DNA of 16,358 nt from Anaerotignum sp. (GCA_017442465.1 JAFRZQ010000118.1:1-16358); one strand, 5' to 3'; positions 1 to 6,909 are shown, counted from the first letter of the stretch. Notes: generated by a model from the letters alone, not told the origin. Numbers and translations are program-made.

Positions 1-50
1 AAATATGTGTGAAAGGTATAGTTTTCTGTAGTGAATGGTAAAAGTGCCGA

Positions 51-80
51 TTGGCATAGCACCAGCACCTATGTTAAAAT
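51..80 (+). promoter_or_regulatory. Putative sigma-A promoter for the two-component operon
   Basis: A TTGGCA element at 51-56 and a TAAAAT element at 75-80 are separated by 18 bases, and TG at 72-73 gives an extended -10. It lies about 45 bases ahead of the response-regulator start, which has its own AAGGAGG at 110-116. The rest of 1-124 shows no gene. The promoter is read from consensus only, so an upstream promoter is equally possible. Confidence 0.4.
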
Positions 81-124
81 CAAAATGAATTTTTATGTGA
101 ATTTTCAGAAAGGAGGGTGGCGAA

Positions 125-844
125 ATGTATATTGCAGTCTGCGAAGACCAGAAAGAAGAAATGGATCTGCTTCTGGAACTGCTGCAGCAATGGCAGCGAG
201 AACGAAAGATTGTTTTGCGCATCAAAAGTTTTCAGAATGCTGCGGATCTGCTGGATGTGGCGAGAAAAGAAAAATTTACGCTGTATCTGCTGGATGTAAT
301 GATGCCCGGTATCAATGGCATGGATGCTGCCCGTGAGATCCGCAGTTTCGATACTTCTGCAGAGATCGTTTTTCTGACTTCTTTTTCCAGTTTTGCTTAT
401 GAAAGTTATGGTGTGAAGGCGCTGGATTATCTCCTGAAGCCAATCAGTGCAGAACTGCTTTTCCCTGTTCTGGACAGGCTTTTGCGGGAAGAGGAAAAAT
501 TGCAGGAAGGGCTGACCTTGAAAACGAAATCAACGATCATTCGTGTACCTTTTTCTCAGTTGGTTTATCTTGAGGTCATCAATAGATGCCTTTATTTCAA
601 CCTGACGGACGGATCAGTGGTTGAGGTAGTAGGGCAGTTGAAAGATTATGAGGATATCCTGCTTTCCAGACCGGAATTCATGCGTCCCCATCGTTCTTAT
701 ATTGTAAATATGCTGCGGGTGAAGGAATTTTCTGCAGATGGTATCTATACCTTTACGGGGAAAAATCTGCCGGTATCCCGGAGAGTGTATTCTCAACTGA
801 AGAAGGACTATATGAATTTATTATTTACAGAAAGGAAGGGGTGA
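125..844 (+). CDS. LytTR-family response regulator (AgrA/VirR-like)
   Basis: This is a 239-residue cytoplasmic DNA-binding response regulator. An N-terminal receiver domain (about 1-120) shows the acidic pair E7/D8, the phospho-acceptor D57 in the LLDVMMPG context, T85 and the conserved K105 of the LLKPIS motif. A LytTR DNA-binding domain follows (about 140-235), with the family signature stretch FMRPHRSYIVNM. The ATG at 125 is chosen because AAGGAGG lies 8 bases upstream. An overlapping ORF in another frame (31-336) has no comparable signal. The histidine kinase begins 4 bases after the stop, so the pair is one transcription unit. LytTR regulators usually bind paired direct repeats and control secreted products, quorum sensing or bacteriocins. 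The targets here are not visible. Family assignment is firm, specific function is not. Confidence 0.93.
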   Translation: MYIAVCEDQKEEMDLLLELLQQWQRERKIVLRIKSFQNAADLLDVARKEKFTLYLLDVMMPGINGMDAAREIRSFDTSAEIVFLTSFSSFAYESYGVKALDYLLKPISAELLFPVLDRLLREEEKLQEGLTLKTKSTIIRVPFSQLVYLEVINRCLYFNLTDGSVVEVVGQLKDYEDILLSRPEFMRPHRSYIVNMLRVKEFSADGIYTFTGKNLPVSRRVYSQLKKDYMNLLFTERKG

Positions 845-848
845 GCCG

Positions 849-2138
849 ATGAACATTGTGACCTATTCTCCGGTGCTGGTGCTGTTATTTGTTGGGGCGC
901 TATTGTGGATCCTGATGGATGTTCATTATTTTGACCTTACCCCTATGCAGAGATGGCTGGTACCCTTGGCATTCCTGTTTCTGGCGGTACTTAATCAGAT
1001 ACTGCGTATGCGATTAGGAAAGGCTGACTACGGGAACCTTATTTTTTTCACCATGCATGTGCCTTATTTTCTGCTTTTTCTGTATATTACAAAATGCGGC
1101 ATTATCAAAATGACATTCATGATTTTTTCGGCAGTGATATTTACGTCACCTACGATTCTGGTAAGCAATTTTGTTAGGGAAGTACTTTTTGTCGATTCTT
1201 CTCTGGCTCTGTTGTTGTCTAATTTGATTACTTATGGTGTTGTACTCCTCTTTGCGCAGGTTGGTTTGCGCAAAGGCTTCAACTATCTGGTGAAATATGG
1301 GGGAAATCGTTTTTTTGTACGCTTTTCCTTCATTCCTTTTTTGTACTACATTTATCTGTTTGCGGTAATGAATCTTGATTTATCTGCGCTGAATTCTCCC
1401 AAAGGGTATGTGGTACGCATACTTCCTACGGCATTCGTATTTACTTTTTATTTTATGATGCCGAATATTTATAAGGAACTTAGTGAAAAAAGAGAACTGG
1501 ATATGATGACAGCAGTTCTGGCCCAGGAACTGAATGCGGCGGAGGCGCAGATTGCCCGACTGAATGAAACCCAGATAAAAACTGCTATCTACCAGCATGA
1601 TATGCGCCATCATCTGGCGGCGATATCCGGTTTTTTATCTGCGGATAAGATCCATCAGGCGAAGGAATATATCCGAAAGGTGCAGGCAGAGGTGAAGGCG
1701 ATCACGCCGAAGCGTTTCTGTGAAAATGAAATGGTCAACCTGCTTTGCTCTTCTTTTACTGATAAGGCAGAACGTATGGATATTCGATTGGCAGTGGAGG
1801 TGAAACTGCCGAAGATCCAATCCGTTTCTGATACGGAACTCTGTGTGGTACTGTCTAATGGTCTGGAGAATGCACTGCATGCTGTTTCTGAACTGAAGGA
1901 GCATAAATGGGTAGAACTGTACTGCGAAGTGAAACGAAATAAACTGTTGATCGAGATCGAAAATCCTTATTCCGGAGAAATCATCATGCAGGATGGTCTG
2001 CCAGTTTCCCAAAAAGAGGAACATGGCTATGGCTGTTACAGTATTCGTGCGATTGCGGAAAGACATCATGGTCTCTGCGATTTTGAAACGAAGAATGATA
2101 TTTTTACTCTCCGGATCGTGTTGCCTGTGAGTGAGTAA
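849..2138 (+). CDS. Sensor histidine kinase, GHKL type (AgrC-like)
   Basis: This 429-residue membrane kinase has about six hydrophobic segments in residues 1-205. They are followed by a helical linker and a HisKA_7/SPOB-like dimerisation region with phospho-acceptor H250 in YQHDMRHHLAAI. The C-terminal GHKL ATPase has its N-box around N337-N341 (LSNGLENALHAV) and a glycine-rich box at 392-398 (HGYGCYS). This architecture is that of AgrC and related peptide-pheromone sensors, which phosphorylate a LytTR partner, here the gene 4 bases upstream. The signal is unknown: no AgrD-like propeptide or AgrB-like protease gene is seen in the window. They could lie upstream of base 1, or the system may sense something else. 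A terminator follows at 2262-2290. The start at 849 sits after an AAGGGGTGAG ribosome binding site overlapping the preceding stop. Confidence 0.92.
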   Translation: MNIVTYSPVLVLLFVGALLWILMDVHYFDLTPMQRWLVPLAFLFLAVLNQILRMRLGKADYGNLIFFTMHVPYFLLFLYITKCGIIKMTFMIFSAVIFTSPTILVSNFVREVLFVDSSLALLLSNLITYGVVLLFAQVGLRKGFNYLVKYGGNRFFVRFSFIPFLYYIYLFAVMNLDLSALNSPKGYVVRILPTAFVFTFYFMMPNIYKELSEKRELDMMTAVLAQELNAAEAQIARLNETQIKTAIYQHDMRHHLAAISGFLSADKIHQAKEYIRKVQAEVKAITPKRFCENEMVNLLCSSFTDKAERMDIRLAVEVKLPKIQSVSDTELCVVLSNGLENALHAVSELKEHKWVELYCEVKRNKLLIEIENPYSGEIIMQDGLPVSQKEEHGYGCYSIRAIAERHHGLCDFETKNDIFTLRIVLPVSE

Positions 2139-2261
2139 GTATTACAGAAAAGGAACGGAAGATTTAAGCGAAAATTGTATTGAAATAAATATATTGCAGT
2201 TGAGATCAGTGATGTGAGTTTTCGTAAGCAATAGTACAACTGAAAATGATGTTGAGTAAGT

Positions 2262-2290
2262 GAGCCAGACATAAAAGCTGGCTCTTTTTT
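2262..2290 (+). terminator. Rho-independent terminator after the kinase
   Basis: GAGCCAG (2262-2268) pairs perfectly with CTGGCTC (2278-2284) around a 9-base loop, followed directly by six T (2285-2290). It closes the two-component operon. The 123 bases between the kinase stop and this hairpin contain no credible small ORF; I looked specifically for an AgrD-like peptide. Confidence 0.85.
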
Positions 2291-2378
2291 ATTTGATAGA
2301 TAAAGCATTTTTCTGTATATGGAATAAGCTGGTTGCTATAGAAATATACATGGAATCAAAAATGAAGGGGTGAGAGAA

Positions 2379-2483
2379 ATGACAAAACTGACTCTTACCA
2401 ATGTTTATGAAACGGAAGAAAAAATGAATCGTGAAAAATTAAAGAAAATATTGATCCAATATATCAAAAAGCAAACTGCCTGA
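2379..2483 (+). CDS. Small ORF, 34 residues, next to recombinase relic
   Basis: The ORF begins MTKLTLTNVYETEE and ends YIKKQTA, is lysine-rich and probably helical. A GGGGTGAGAG ribosome binding site at 2367-2376 lies just before the ATG, which favours translation or recent translation. It ends 15 bases before the start of the truncated serine recombinase, so it may be an accessory peptide of the same mobile element, such as a small recombination-module protein. I do not recognise a named family and infer no function. It is too short for standard gene finders, and could be a leader peptide or a chance ORF. Confidence 0.4.
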   Translation: MTKLTLTNVYETEEKMNREKLKKILIQYIKKQTA

Positions 2484-2498
2484 ATTGGGGGCGGCACA

Positions 2499-2684
2499 AT
2501 GAATGGAGCAGAGAACAGAAACAGATCCTTGGATGATAAACCGATCGCAGTATTATATCTGCGGTTATCAAAAGAGGATATGGATAAAATCAATGGAGGT
2601 GATGATAGCGAAAGCATAAAAAATCAGAGGTTGCTATTAACGGATGAAGCGATCAAACGAGGCTTTGTCGTTGGTGATGTGTAA
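2499..2684 (+). pseudogene. Truncated large serine recombinase (TnpX-like N-terminal stub)
   Basis: Only 61 codons remain. Residues 16-40 carry the start of a resolvase/invertase catalytic domain: AVLYLRLSKED, where S24 occupies the place of the nucleophilic serine, then DDSESIKNQRLLL, a typical block of clostridial large serine recombinases (Tn4451 TnpX and related ICE/phage integrases). Intact members run to roughly 500-560 residues. Here a TAA follows FVVGDV, exactly where the family normally continues, and the downstream DNA (2685-2900) shows no continuation of the catalytic or recombinase domains in any frame I could read. It must be a dead fragment left after deletion or excision. A GGGGGCGG at 2487-2494 marks the original ribosome binding site. 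No flanking direct repeats could be assigned as attachment sites. Confidence 0.8.
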
Positions 2685-2906
2685 ACCCATAATGCGTATA
2701 TTTTCTTAATGAAATAAATTATGATAAAATATGATTAATCATAGATTTTCATAAAAATGGAGGGGAGTTATTGTATATATTCAGTGAGAACTTGAAAGGA
2801 AATTCTTAAAGCTCAATGATTTTTTATGGGCATTCCCATTACAGGGCAAGACAGGTCGGTAAAACGGCAATGTTAATCTAATCTGAACAAATGCAAATGG
2901 CATAGG
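2685..2906. other. Gene-free remnant DNA between recombinase stub and terminator
   Basis: This A/T-rich stretch has no convincing gene. It holds a 14-base perfect palindrome, TATGATTAATCATA, at 2730-2743. A GGAGGGG at 2759-2765 precedes a 12-codon TTG ORF (2771-2809), and a 21-codon ORF starts at 2816. These look like decayed pieces of lost genes rather than functional units. Together with the recombinase stub it reads as a mobile-element scar. Confidence 0.45.
2730..2743. promoter_or_regulatory. 14-base perfect palindrome, possible operator
   Basis: TATGATTAATCATA is its own reverse complement and lies in gene-free DNA about 270 bases upstream of the permease gene. It resembles a dimeric regulator site, but no adjacent promoter or cognate regulator can be identified, and such A/T-rich palindromes can arise by chance. 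Confidence 0.25.
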
Positions 2907-2933
2907 AAAGCATCTCTGAGGAGATGCTTTTTT
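2907..2933 (+). terminator. Rho-independent terminator closing the scar region
   Basis: AAAGCATCTC (2907-2916) pairs perfectly with GAGATGCTTT (2921-2930) around a TGAG tetraloop, and the T-run continues to 2933. It insulates the following permease promoter from upstream transcription. No intact gene precedes it, which supports loss of a former gene between the recombinase stub and this point. Confidence 0.85.
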
Positions 2934-2956
2934 ATGTCAAAATCAAAAAACAAGGA

Positions 2957-2985
2957 TTGAATGCAAATTGATAAGATAGTATAAT
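2957..2985 (+). promoter_or_regulatory. Putative sigma-A promoter for the KdgT-type permease
   Basis: TTGAAT at 2957-2962 and a perfect TATAAT at 2980-2985 are spaced by 17 bases, predicting a start near 2992 and a leader of about 25 bases. It lies between the terminator at 2907-2933 and the permease start, so the permease is probably transcribed alone. No TTTGTATACAAA-type operator is seen here. Confidence 0.65.
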
Positions 2986-3015
2986 AAATAACAATTCTGG
3001 ATTTTTTGGGGGGGT

Positions 3016-3969
3016 ATGATGATTCCAATAAAAGATTTTATTGATAAAGTGCCGGGAGGCGTTGTTATAATTCCTTTGCTTTTGGGATGTTTTATCAATA
3101 CATTTTTCCCGGAATTTCTGGAAATTGGCGGGTTTACAACAAGTCTTGCAAAAGGGACATCAACATTAATGGGGGCACTTTTCTTATGCTTAGGAGCGCA
3201 GTTGAATTTGAAATGTGCACCTAAAGCAATCAAAACAGGGATGGTATTATTCTGTTCAAAGATAAGTATCGCAATTCTGATAGGATGGATTTCAGCAAAA
3301 TATTTTAACAATCATTTACTGGGATTGAGTATGTTGGCTATTGTAGCGGCAGTTTCTAATTCTAACAGTGCTATGTATGCTACATTGACTGCAAAATATG
3401 GTTCGGAAAGTGAGCAGGGGGCTGTTTCGATCAGCTGTTTAAGTGATGGACCATTTTGCACTTTGCTGATTATGGGTGTATCTGGAACTGCAGAAATCCC
3501 ATACATCAGTATAATTGCATCTATAGTTCCTTTATTGGTAGGCGTTATCCTGGGAACATTGGATCAGAAGATGAGAATATGCATGTCAAATGGATTGGAT
3601 ATTATAGTGATATTATTATGTTTTTCTGTTGGATGTACGATGAATATAGGGCAGATTGCAGAAGGGGGATTTTCTGGTGTGCTGTTGGGGATGATGGCAG
3701 TATTCATCGGAGGATTTTTTAACATTTTCGTGGATCGAATGACTGGGGGAAGCGGCGTTGCAGGAGCGGCAATTTCAAGTGTAGCTGCGAATGCAATTGC
3801 AACACCGGCGGCTATTGCGGTGATTGATGGATCTTTTCGCTCGGTAGTCGGAGTTGCTACAGCGCAGATTGCAGCGGCTTCGATAGTAACATGTCTGGTT
3901 ACCCCCTTTTTAACGGCATGGGTTGCAGAACAGAATCATTCTAAAAATAAAATAATGGGAAATGAATAG
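3016..3969 (+). CDS. kdgT: 2-keto-3-deoxygluconate permease family transporter (KdgT-like)
   Basis: This 317-residue integral membrane protein has about ten hydrophobic segments. The N-terminal block MIPIKDFIDKVPGGVVIIPLLLG, the GALFLCLGAQLNL stretch (about 54-66) and the glycine/alanine-rich C-terminal segment with ANAIATPAA are characteristic of the KDGT family. The length matches the usual 310-330 residues. Characterised members import 2-keto-3-deoxygluconate, a hexuronate/pectin breakdown intermediate, by cation symport. Specificity within the family varies, so another 2-oxo sugar acid is possible. Two ATGs (3016 and 3019) follow a run of eight G; the second has better spacing. It has its own promoter and shares a terminator with the convergent GntR gene. 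No KDG kinase or aldolase gene is visible in the window. Confidence 0.85.
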   Translation: MMIPIKDFIDKVPGGVVIIPLLLGCFINTFFPEFLEIGGFTTSLAKGTSTLMGALFLCLGAQLNLKCAPKAIKTGMVLFCSKISIAILIGWISAKYFNNHLLGLSMLAIVAAVSNSNSAMYATLTAKYGSESEQGAVSISCLSDGPFCTLLIMGVSGTAEIPYISIIASIVPLLVGVILGTLDQKMRICMSNGLDIIVILLCFSVGCTMNIGQIAEGGFSGVLLGMMAVFIGGFFNIFVDRMTGGSGVAGAAISSVAANAIATPAAIAVIDGSFRSVVGVATAQIAAASIVTCLVTPFLTAWVAEQNHSKNKIMGNE

Positions 3970-3970
3970 A

Positions 3971-4010
3971 AAAAGCAGTGCAATTTGATGATTGCGCTGC
4001 TTTTGTTTTG
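3971..4010. terminator. Bidirectional terminator between permease and gntR
   Basis: AAAAGCAGTGCAAT (3971-3984) and ATTGCGCTGCTTTT (3991-4004) form a 14-pair stem with one G-U pair and a 6-base loop. T-rich DNA follows on the plus strand and the stem begins with an A-run that gives a T-run on the minus strand. It serves the two convergent genes. Confidence 0.85.
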
Positions 4011-4020
4011 AGGATAAAAA

Positions 4021-4686
4021 TTATTGATCTATTCTTTGAGAATACCATTCCAATGTTTCATAGACAATACTCATGTGTTGTTCAATTGTACTTCTGAGTA
4101 ATTCTTCGTCTTTGTTTTTTAAGGCATTCAGGATATCTTTATGCTGCTGGAAAGAGGATTCCAAATGGGACAGAGGACGCTCTGTAACGCGGTACATATA
4201 AAATGCTGTTCCGATACTCCAGTTGGATTCATAAAACTTCATGATCTGAGAATTGCCACAGAGAGAAATGTAAAGCATGTGGAAACGTGTCTCTAATTCA
4301 GCGGCAGCAGGGTAACCAGCTTCCTGAGCGGCTTCAAATGCCTGTACGATAGCTTCCATTTCTTTTAAGATACCGGGATGATAATCGACATTTCGGATAG
4401 AAAGTTTTACACAGAAAAGTTCCATCATTTGGCGTGCTTCAATGATATTTCTGATTTGAGAAACAGAAAGTTTTGCAACTGTGGTACCTTTTCTAGGAGT
4501 AGCGTTAACCAGACCAAGTGCAATCAGACGATTAATTGCAGCGAGAACAGGAGAACGGCTGATTCCGAGAGAGTCGGAGATTTCTTGAGTATTTAATTTT
4601 GTGCCAGGGGGATAGACCCCATTCTGAATACGTTTTTTGATTTCTTCATAAGCGAAATCCTGTAAAGAATCAGAGGTTTTCATCAT
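4021..4686 (-). CDS. GntR-family transcriptional regulator, FadR subfamily with FCD domain
   Basis: The 221-residue protein has an N-terminal winged helix-turn-helix (about 8-72): AYEEIKKRIQNGVYPPGTKL, then the recognition-helix region LGISRSPVLAAINRL, then the wing ATPRKGTTVA. The all-helical FCD ligand domain (about 78-215) shows the usual metal/ligand positions E132 (normally Asp), H136 in the FH pair, H182 and H204. FCD members bind small carboxylates or sugar acids and repress neighbouring catabolic genes. The start at 4686 has AGGAG six bases upstream on the minus strand. A perfect TTTTGTATACAAAA palindrome overlaps its predicted -35 box, suggesting autoregulation. The same motif precedes the SDR-TRAP genes and, as variants, the PPC-dehydrogenase operon, so this is the probable local regulator. 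The ligand is unknown. Confidence 0.92.
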   Translation of the reverse strand: MMKTSDSLQDFAYEEIKKRIQNGVYPPGTKLNTQEISDSLGISRSPVLAAINRLIALGLVNATPRKGTTVAKLSVSQIRNIIEARQMMELFCVKLSIRNVDYHPGILKEMEAIVQAFEAAQEAGYPAAAELETRFHMLYISLCGNSQIMKFYESNWSIGTAFYMYRVTERPLSHLESSFQQHKDILNALKNKDEELLRSTIEQHMSIVYETLEWYSQRIDQ

Positions 4687-4802
4687 ATTTCACTCCTAAT
4701 GATGCCGGATATTTTTTATGTTATGCGATTACTGCAAAGTAAACTGCAATAAAATCAGATATAGATTTTATAAGATGTAGAAATGTTTTCCAAATCATTT
4801 AT

Positions 4803-4831
4803 ATTATACACAAAAAGATAAGTTTTGTATA
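4803..4831 (-). promoter_or_regulatory. Putative promoter of the gntR gene
   Basis: Read on the minus strand, TATACA (4831-4826) and a perfect TATAAT (4808-4803) are spaced by 17 bases. The weak -35 is inside the operator palindrome at 4823-4836, so a bound regulator would block its own promoter. The leader would be about 110 bases. Confidence 0.5.
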
Positions 4832-4836
4832 CAAAA
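4823..4836. promoter_or_regulatory. GntR operator palindrome, site 1 (gntR promoter)
   Basis: TTTTGTATACAAAA is a perfect 14-base palindrome with the GTATAC core typical of sites bound by FadR-subfamily GntR dimers (TnGTnnnACnA pattern). It overlaps the predicted -35 of gntR and faces the divergent SDR-TRAP operon. Its 12-base core recurs exactly at 5033-5044. Confidence 0.65.
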
Positions 4837-4978
4837 AAGAAGTTTGTTTGTAAAAGGAAATAAAAATTAGCTAAAACAGACATCTAAAGAGAGGGAATTC
4901 TTTTGGTAAAATGTGAAAAATTGCCATTATACAAAAACCACAAAAATACAAAAGTTTTTGAAAAAATACAAAAACGAG
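4837..4978. other. A-rich intergenic DNA with three ATACAAAA half-sites
   Basis: No gene is seen in the 383 bases between the divergent gntR and SDR starts. In this part the half-operator ATACAAAA occurs three times in the same orientation at 4929-4936, 4946-4953 and 4966-4973, 17 and 20 bases apart. They could be weak accessory sites for the GntR regulator, but the DNA is so A-rich that chance repetition is possible. Confidence 0.35.
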
Positions 4979-5007
4979 TTGACGAATTCAAAAATGAGTG
5001 CTAAAGT
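4979..5007 (+). promoter_or_regulatory. Putative promoter of the SDR-TRAP operon
   Basis: TTGACG at 4979-4984 (5 of 6 consensus) and TAAAGT at 5002-5007 (4 of 6) are spaced by 17 bases, predicting a start near 5014. The exact operator palindrome at 5033-5044 lies about 20 bases downstream of that start, where a bound repressor would act as a block. The weak -10 leaves room for an activator. Confidence 0.5.
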
Positions 5008-5032
5008 CAAATTACAAATTCAAAAATTAAAA

Positions 5033-5044
5033 TTTGTATACAAA
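5033..5044. promoter_or_regulatory. GntR operator palindrome, site 2 (SDR-TRAP operon)
   Basis: TTTGTATACAAA is a perfect 12-base palindrome identical to the core of the site at 4823-4836. It lies 26 bases before the SDR start codon and 12 bases before its AAGGAGGA ribosome binding site, in the predicted leader region. Confidence 0.65.
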
Positions 5045-5069
5045 AATAGAGAGTGAAGGAGGAAGTGTC

Positions 5070-5825
5070 ATGGGCATCAATATGGACTTTGCCGGAAAAA
5101 AGGTGATTGTAACAGGCGGTGCCAGCGGCATTGGCAAAGCAATTGTTGAAGGTGTAGTTTCAGCCGGTGGTTATGCTGTGATCGTAGATTTGAATGAGGA
5201 AGCCGCTGAGGCTGTAAGATCTGAATTGGGAAAAGACAATGCAGCGGTCTATAAAGTAGATCTGAGTGATGCGGAAGAAATCAGAACTGTATTTAATTGT
5301 ATTCTGGAAGAACAGGGTCAGATTCATGTACTGATTAACAATGCCGGCATTGTAAGTACAGTTCCTTTTGAAGAAGTTTCTCAGAAAGAGTGGGATCGTA
5401 CAGTTGCTATCAATCTGACTGGTGTTTATGCAGCGATGAGTGTAATTTATCCTGCGATGAAAGAGGCAGGTTATGGTCGTATTGTTAATACAGCTTCTGT
5501 TGCAGGTAAAATTGGCGGTGGTCTGCTGGGTACAAGTGCATATGCTGCAACAAAATCTGGTGTTATCGGTTTAAGTAAGGCGATTGCAAAAGAAGGGGCA
5601 AAATATGGTGTTGCTTGTAATGCTGTTTGCCCTAGCTTGACAAAAACACCGATGACAGCAAACATGGGTGAAGAAAAATATAATCGTATTGTTGCAGGTA
5701 TCCCTTTGGGTCGTCCTGCAGATCCTAAAGAGATCGCAAATGTAATTTTGTTCTATGCTTCTGATTTGGCTAGTTTTGTAACAGGCGAGGTTGCAGACGT
5801 AGACGGCGGCATTACGATGGACTAA
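5070..5825 (+). CDS. Short-chain dehydrogenase/reductase (classical SDR)
   Basis: This 251-residue soluble Rossmann-fold oxidoreductase shows every classical SDR element: TGGASGIG at 15-22, D40 at the end of strand 2 (usually NAD rather than NADP preference), NNAG at 90-93, N115, S143, Y158 and K162. The ATG at 5070 follows AAGGAGGA with 7-base spacing. An in-frame TTG at 5034 would extend it by 12 residues but falls inside the operator and has no ribosome binding site. The gene heads the SDR-dctP-dctQ-dctM operon, so it probably oxidises the imported hydroxy acid or an early intermediate. Sequence alone would equally fit annotations such as 3-oxoacyl-ACP reductase, sugar-acid dehydrogenase or diacetyl/acetoin reductase. 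The D40 and the context favour a catabolic NAD-linked role. The family is certain, the substrate unknown. Confidence 0.92.
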   Translation: MGINMDFAGKKVIVTGGASGIGKAIVEGVVSAGGYAVIVDLNEEAAEAVRSELGKDNAAVYKVDLSDAEEIRTVFNCILEEQGQIHVLINNAGIVSTVPFEEVSQKEWDRTVAINLTGVYAAMSVIYPAMKEAGYGRIVNTASVAGKIGGGLLGTSAYAATKSGVIGLSKAIAKEGAKYGVACNAVCPSLTKTPMTANMGEEKYNRIVAGIPLGRPADPKEIANVILFYASDLASFVTGEVADVDGGITMD

Positions 5826-5892
5826 ATAAGGTTGTTATTTAAGGGAGTCATTAAACTTTCTTATTTTTAAATAAAAAAGGGAGGAACTAACT

Positions 5893-6909
5893 ATGAAGAA
5901 ATTTTTAGCAATGACTATGGCAGCAGTTCTGGCAATGGGTACTCTGACAGCTTGCGGCGGCAGTGATACACCAGACAGCAGCGATGCAGCGGAAGGCGCA
6001 ACATATACATGGAAAATGGCGCTGAACTCCACAGAAGGCGACAATGCTTATGACACAGGTGCAGCATTCAAAGAAAAGGTTGAAGAACTGACAAATGGTC
6101 AGGTTACTGTTGAACTGTACGGTGGCGCTAGCTTGGGCAGCACATCTGAAGTACTGGAAGGTATGGGCTTAGGCGTAGCAGATGTTATGGTTGAATCTGT
6201 TGGTACTCTGGCAACATTTACAGATATCGCTAATATCGAAGCAGCTCCTTTCCTGATCAATGACTACGATCATTTCCAGGCTGTATGGCAGGGTGAAGTA
6301 GGTCAGGAACTGAAAGATGCTGTTGGTGAAGCAGCTGGCTTCAAACTGATGGGCGGTACATACAGAGGCCCTCGTATTGTAACTGCAACAGAAAAAATGG
6401 AAACAGTAGAAGACTTTGCTGGCTTTAAACTGAGAGCTCCTAACCTGGCAATGTATCTGGAAACATGGAACTGGATGGGTGCAGCACCTTCTCCTCTGGC
6501 TATGAACGAAGTTTACACAGCTCTGCAGCAGGGCACAGTTGATGGTCAGGAAAATCCCATGGTTGACTCTCTGAACTATGCGTTCAACGAAGTATGTAAA
6601 TACTGGATCAAAACAAACCATGTTTACGGTGCTAACGTAGTAATTATGGATGCAGATTATTTTGCAGGCCTGCCCGAAGATATTCAGGCAGCTGTAGAAG
6701 AAGCAGCGGCATATGCGTCTACAGTAGTCAGCGAAGCACAGCAGGCAAAAATCGAAGCTGCTGAAGCAGAGCTGATTGAACTGGGCTGTGAAGTAATTGA
6801 AGTTGATCACGCAGAATTTGCAGAACACTTTGATAACTTCATCGATGAAAAATTCCCTGATCTGAAGGTATGGGCTGATAAGATCAAAGCTGCAGCTCCT
6901 CAGGCATAA
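5893..6909 (+). CDS. dctP: TRAP transporter substrate-binding lipoprotein (DctP family)
   Basis: This 338-residue extracytoplasmic solute receptor has a lipoprotein signal peptide: MKKF, a hydrophobic core, and a lipobox LTAC with acylated C21. An acidic/serine linker follows to about residue 36. The DctP fold follows, with R181 in GFKLRAPN at the position of the conserved arginine that binds the substrate carboxylate, then the signature EVYTALQQGTVDGQENP (206-222). Family ligands are mostly C4 dicarboxylates, sialic or sugar acids, keto acids and aromatic acids. The conserved arginine implies a carboxylate here. GGGAGG precedes the ATG, 67 bases after the SDR stop, without a terminator between, so co-transcription is likely. 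A strong hairpin follows before dctQ, which usually allows receptor mRNA to outnumber permease mRNA. Confidence 0.95.
   Translation: MKKFLAMTMAAVLAMGTLTACGGSDTPDSSDAAEGATYTWKMALNSTEGDNAYDTGAAFKEKVEELTNGQVTVELYGGASLGSTSEVLEGMGLGVADVMVESVGTLATFTDIANIEAAPFLINDYDHFQAVWQGEVGQELKDAVGEAAGFKLMGGTYRGPRIVTATEKMETVEDFAGFKLRAPNLAMYLETWNWMGAAPSPLAMNEVYTALQQGTVDGQENPMVDSLNYAFNEVCKYWIKTNHVYGANVVIMDADYFAGLPEDIQAAVEEAAAYASTVVSEAQQAKIEAAEAELIELGCEVIEVDHAEFAEHFDNFIDEKFPDLKVWADKIKAAAPQA

Noticed and set aside
31..336. 101-codon ORF at the window start
   Set aside because: It overlaps the response regulator in another frame, lacks a ribosome binding site and has no recognisable domain.
2139..2261. Possible AgrD-like peptide gene after the kinase
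   Set aside because: All ATG/GTG/TTG frames here close after a few codons; none gives an amphipathic leader plus Cys-containing core.
5034..5069. N-terminal extension of the SDR from the TTG at 5034
   Set aside because: The TTG lies inside the operator palindrome and has no ribosome binding site, whereas ATG 5070 has AAGGAGGA at ideal spacing and gives the normal SDR length.
5826..5892. Terminator between the SDR gene and dctP
   Set aside because: Only six-pair all-A/T stems (AAATAA/TTATTT, TTATTT/AAATAA) without stable hairpins; read as an ordinary operon spacer.
6169..6828. 219-codon minus-strand frame opposite dctP
   Set aside because: Shadow ORF; the sense strand encodes a complete DctP lipoprotein.
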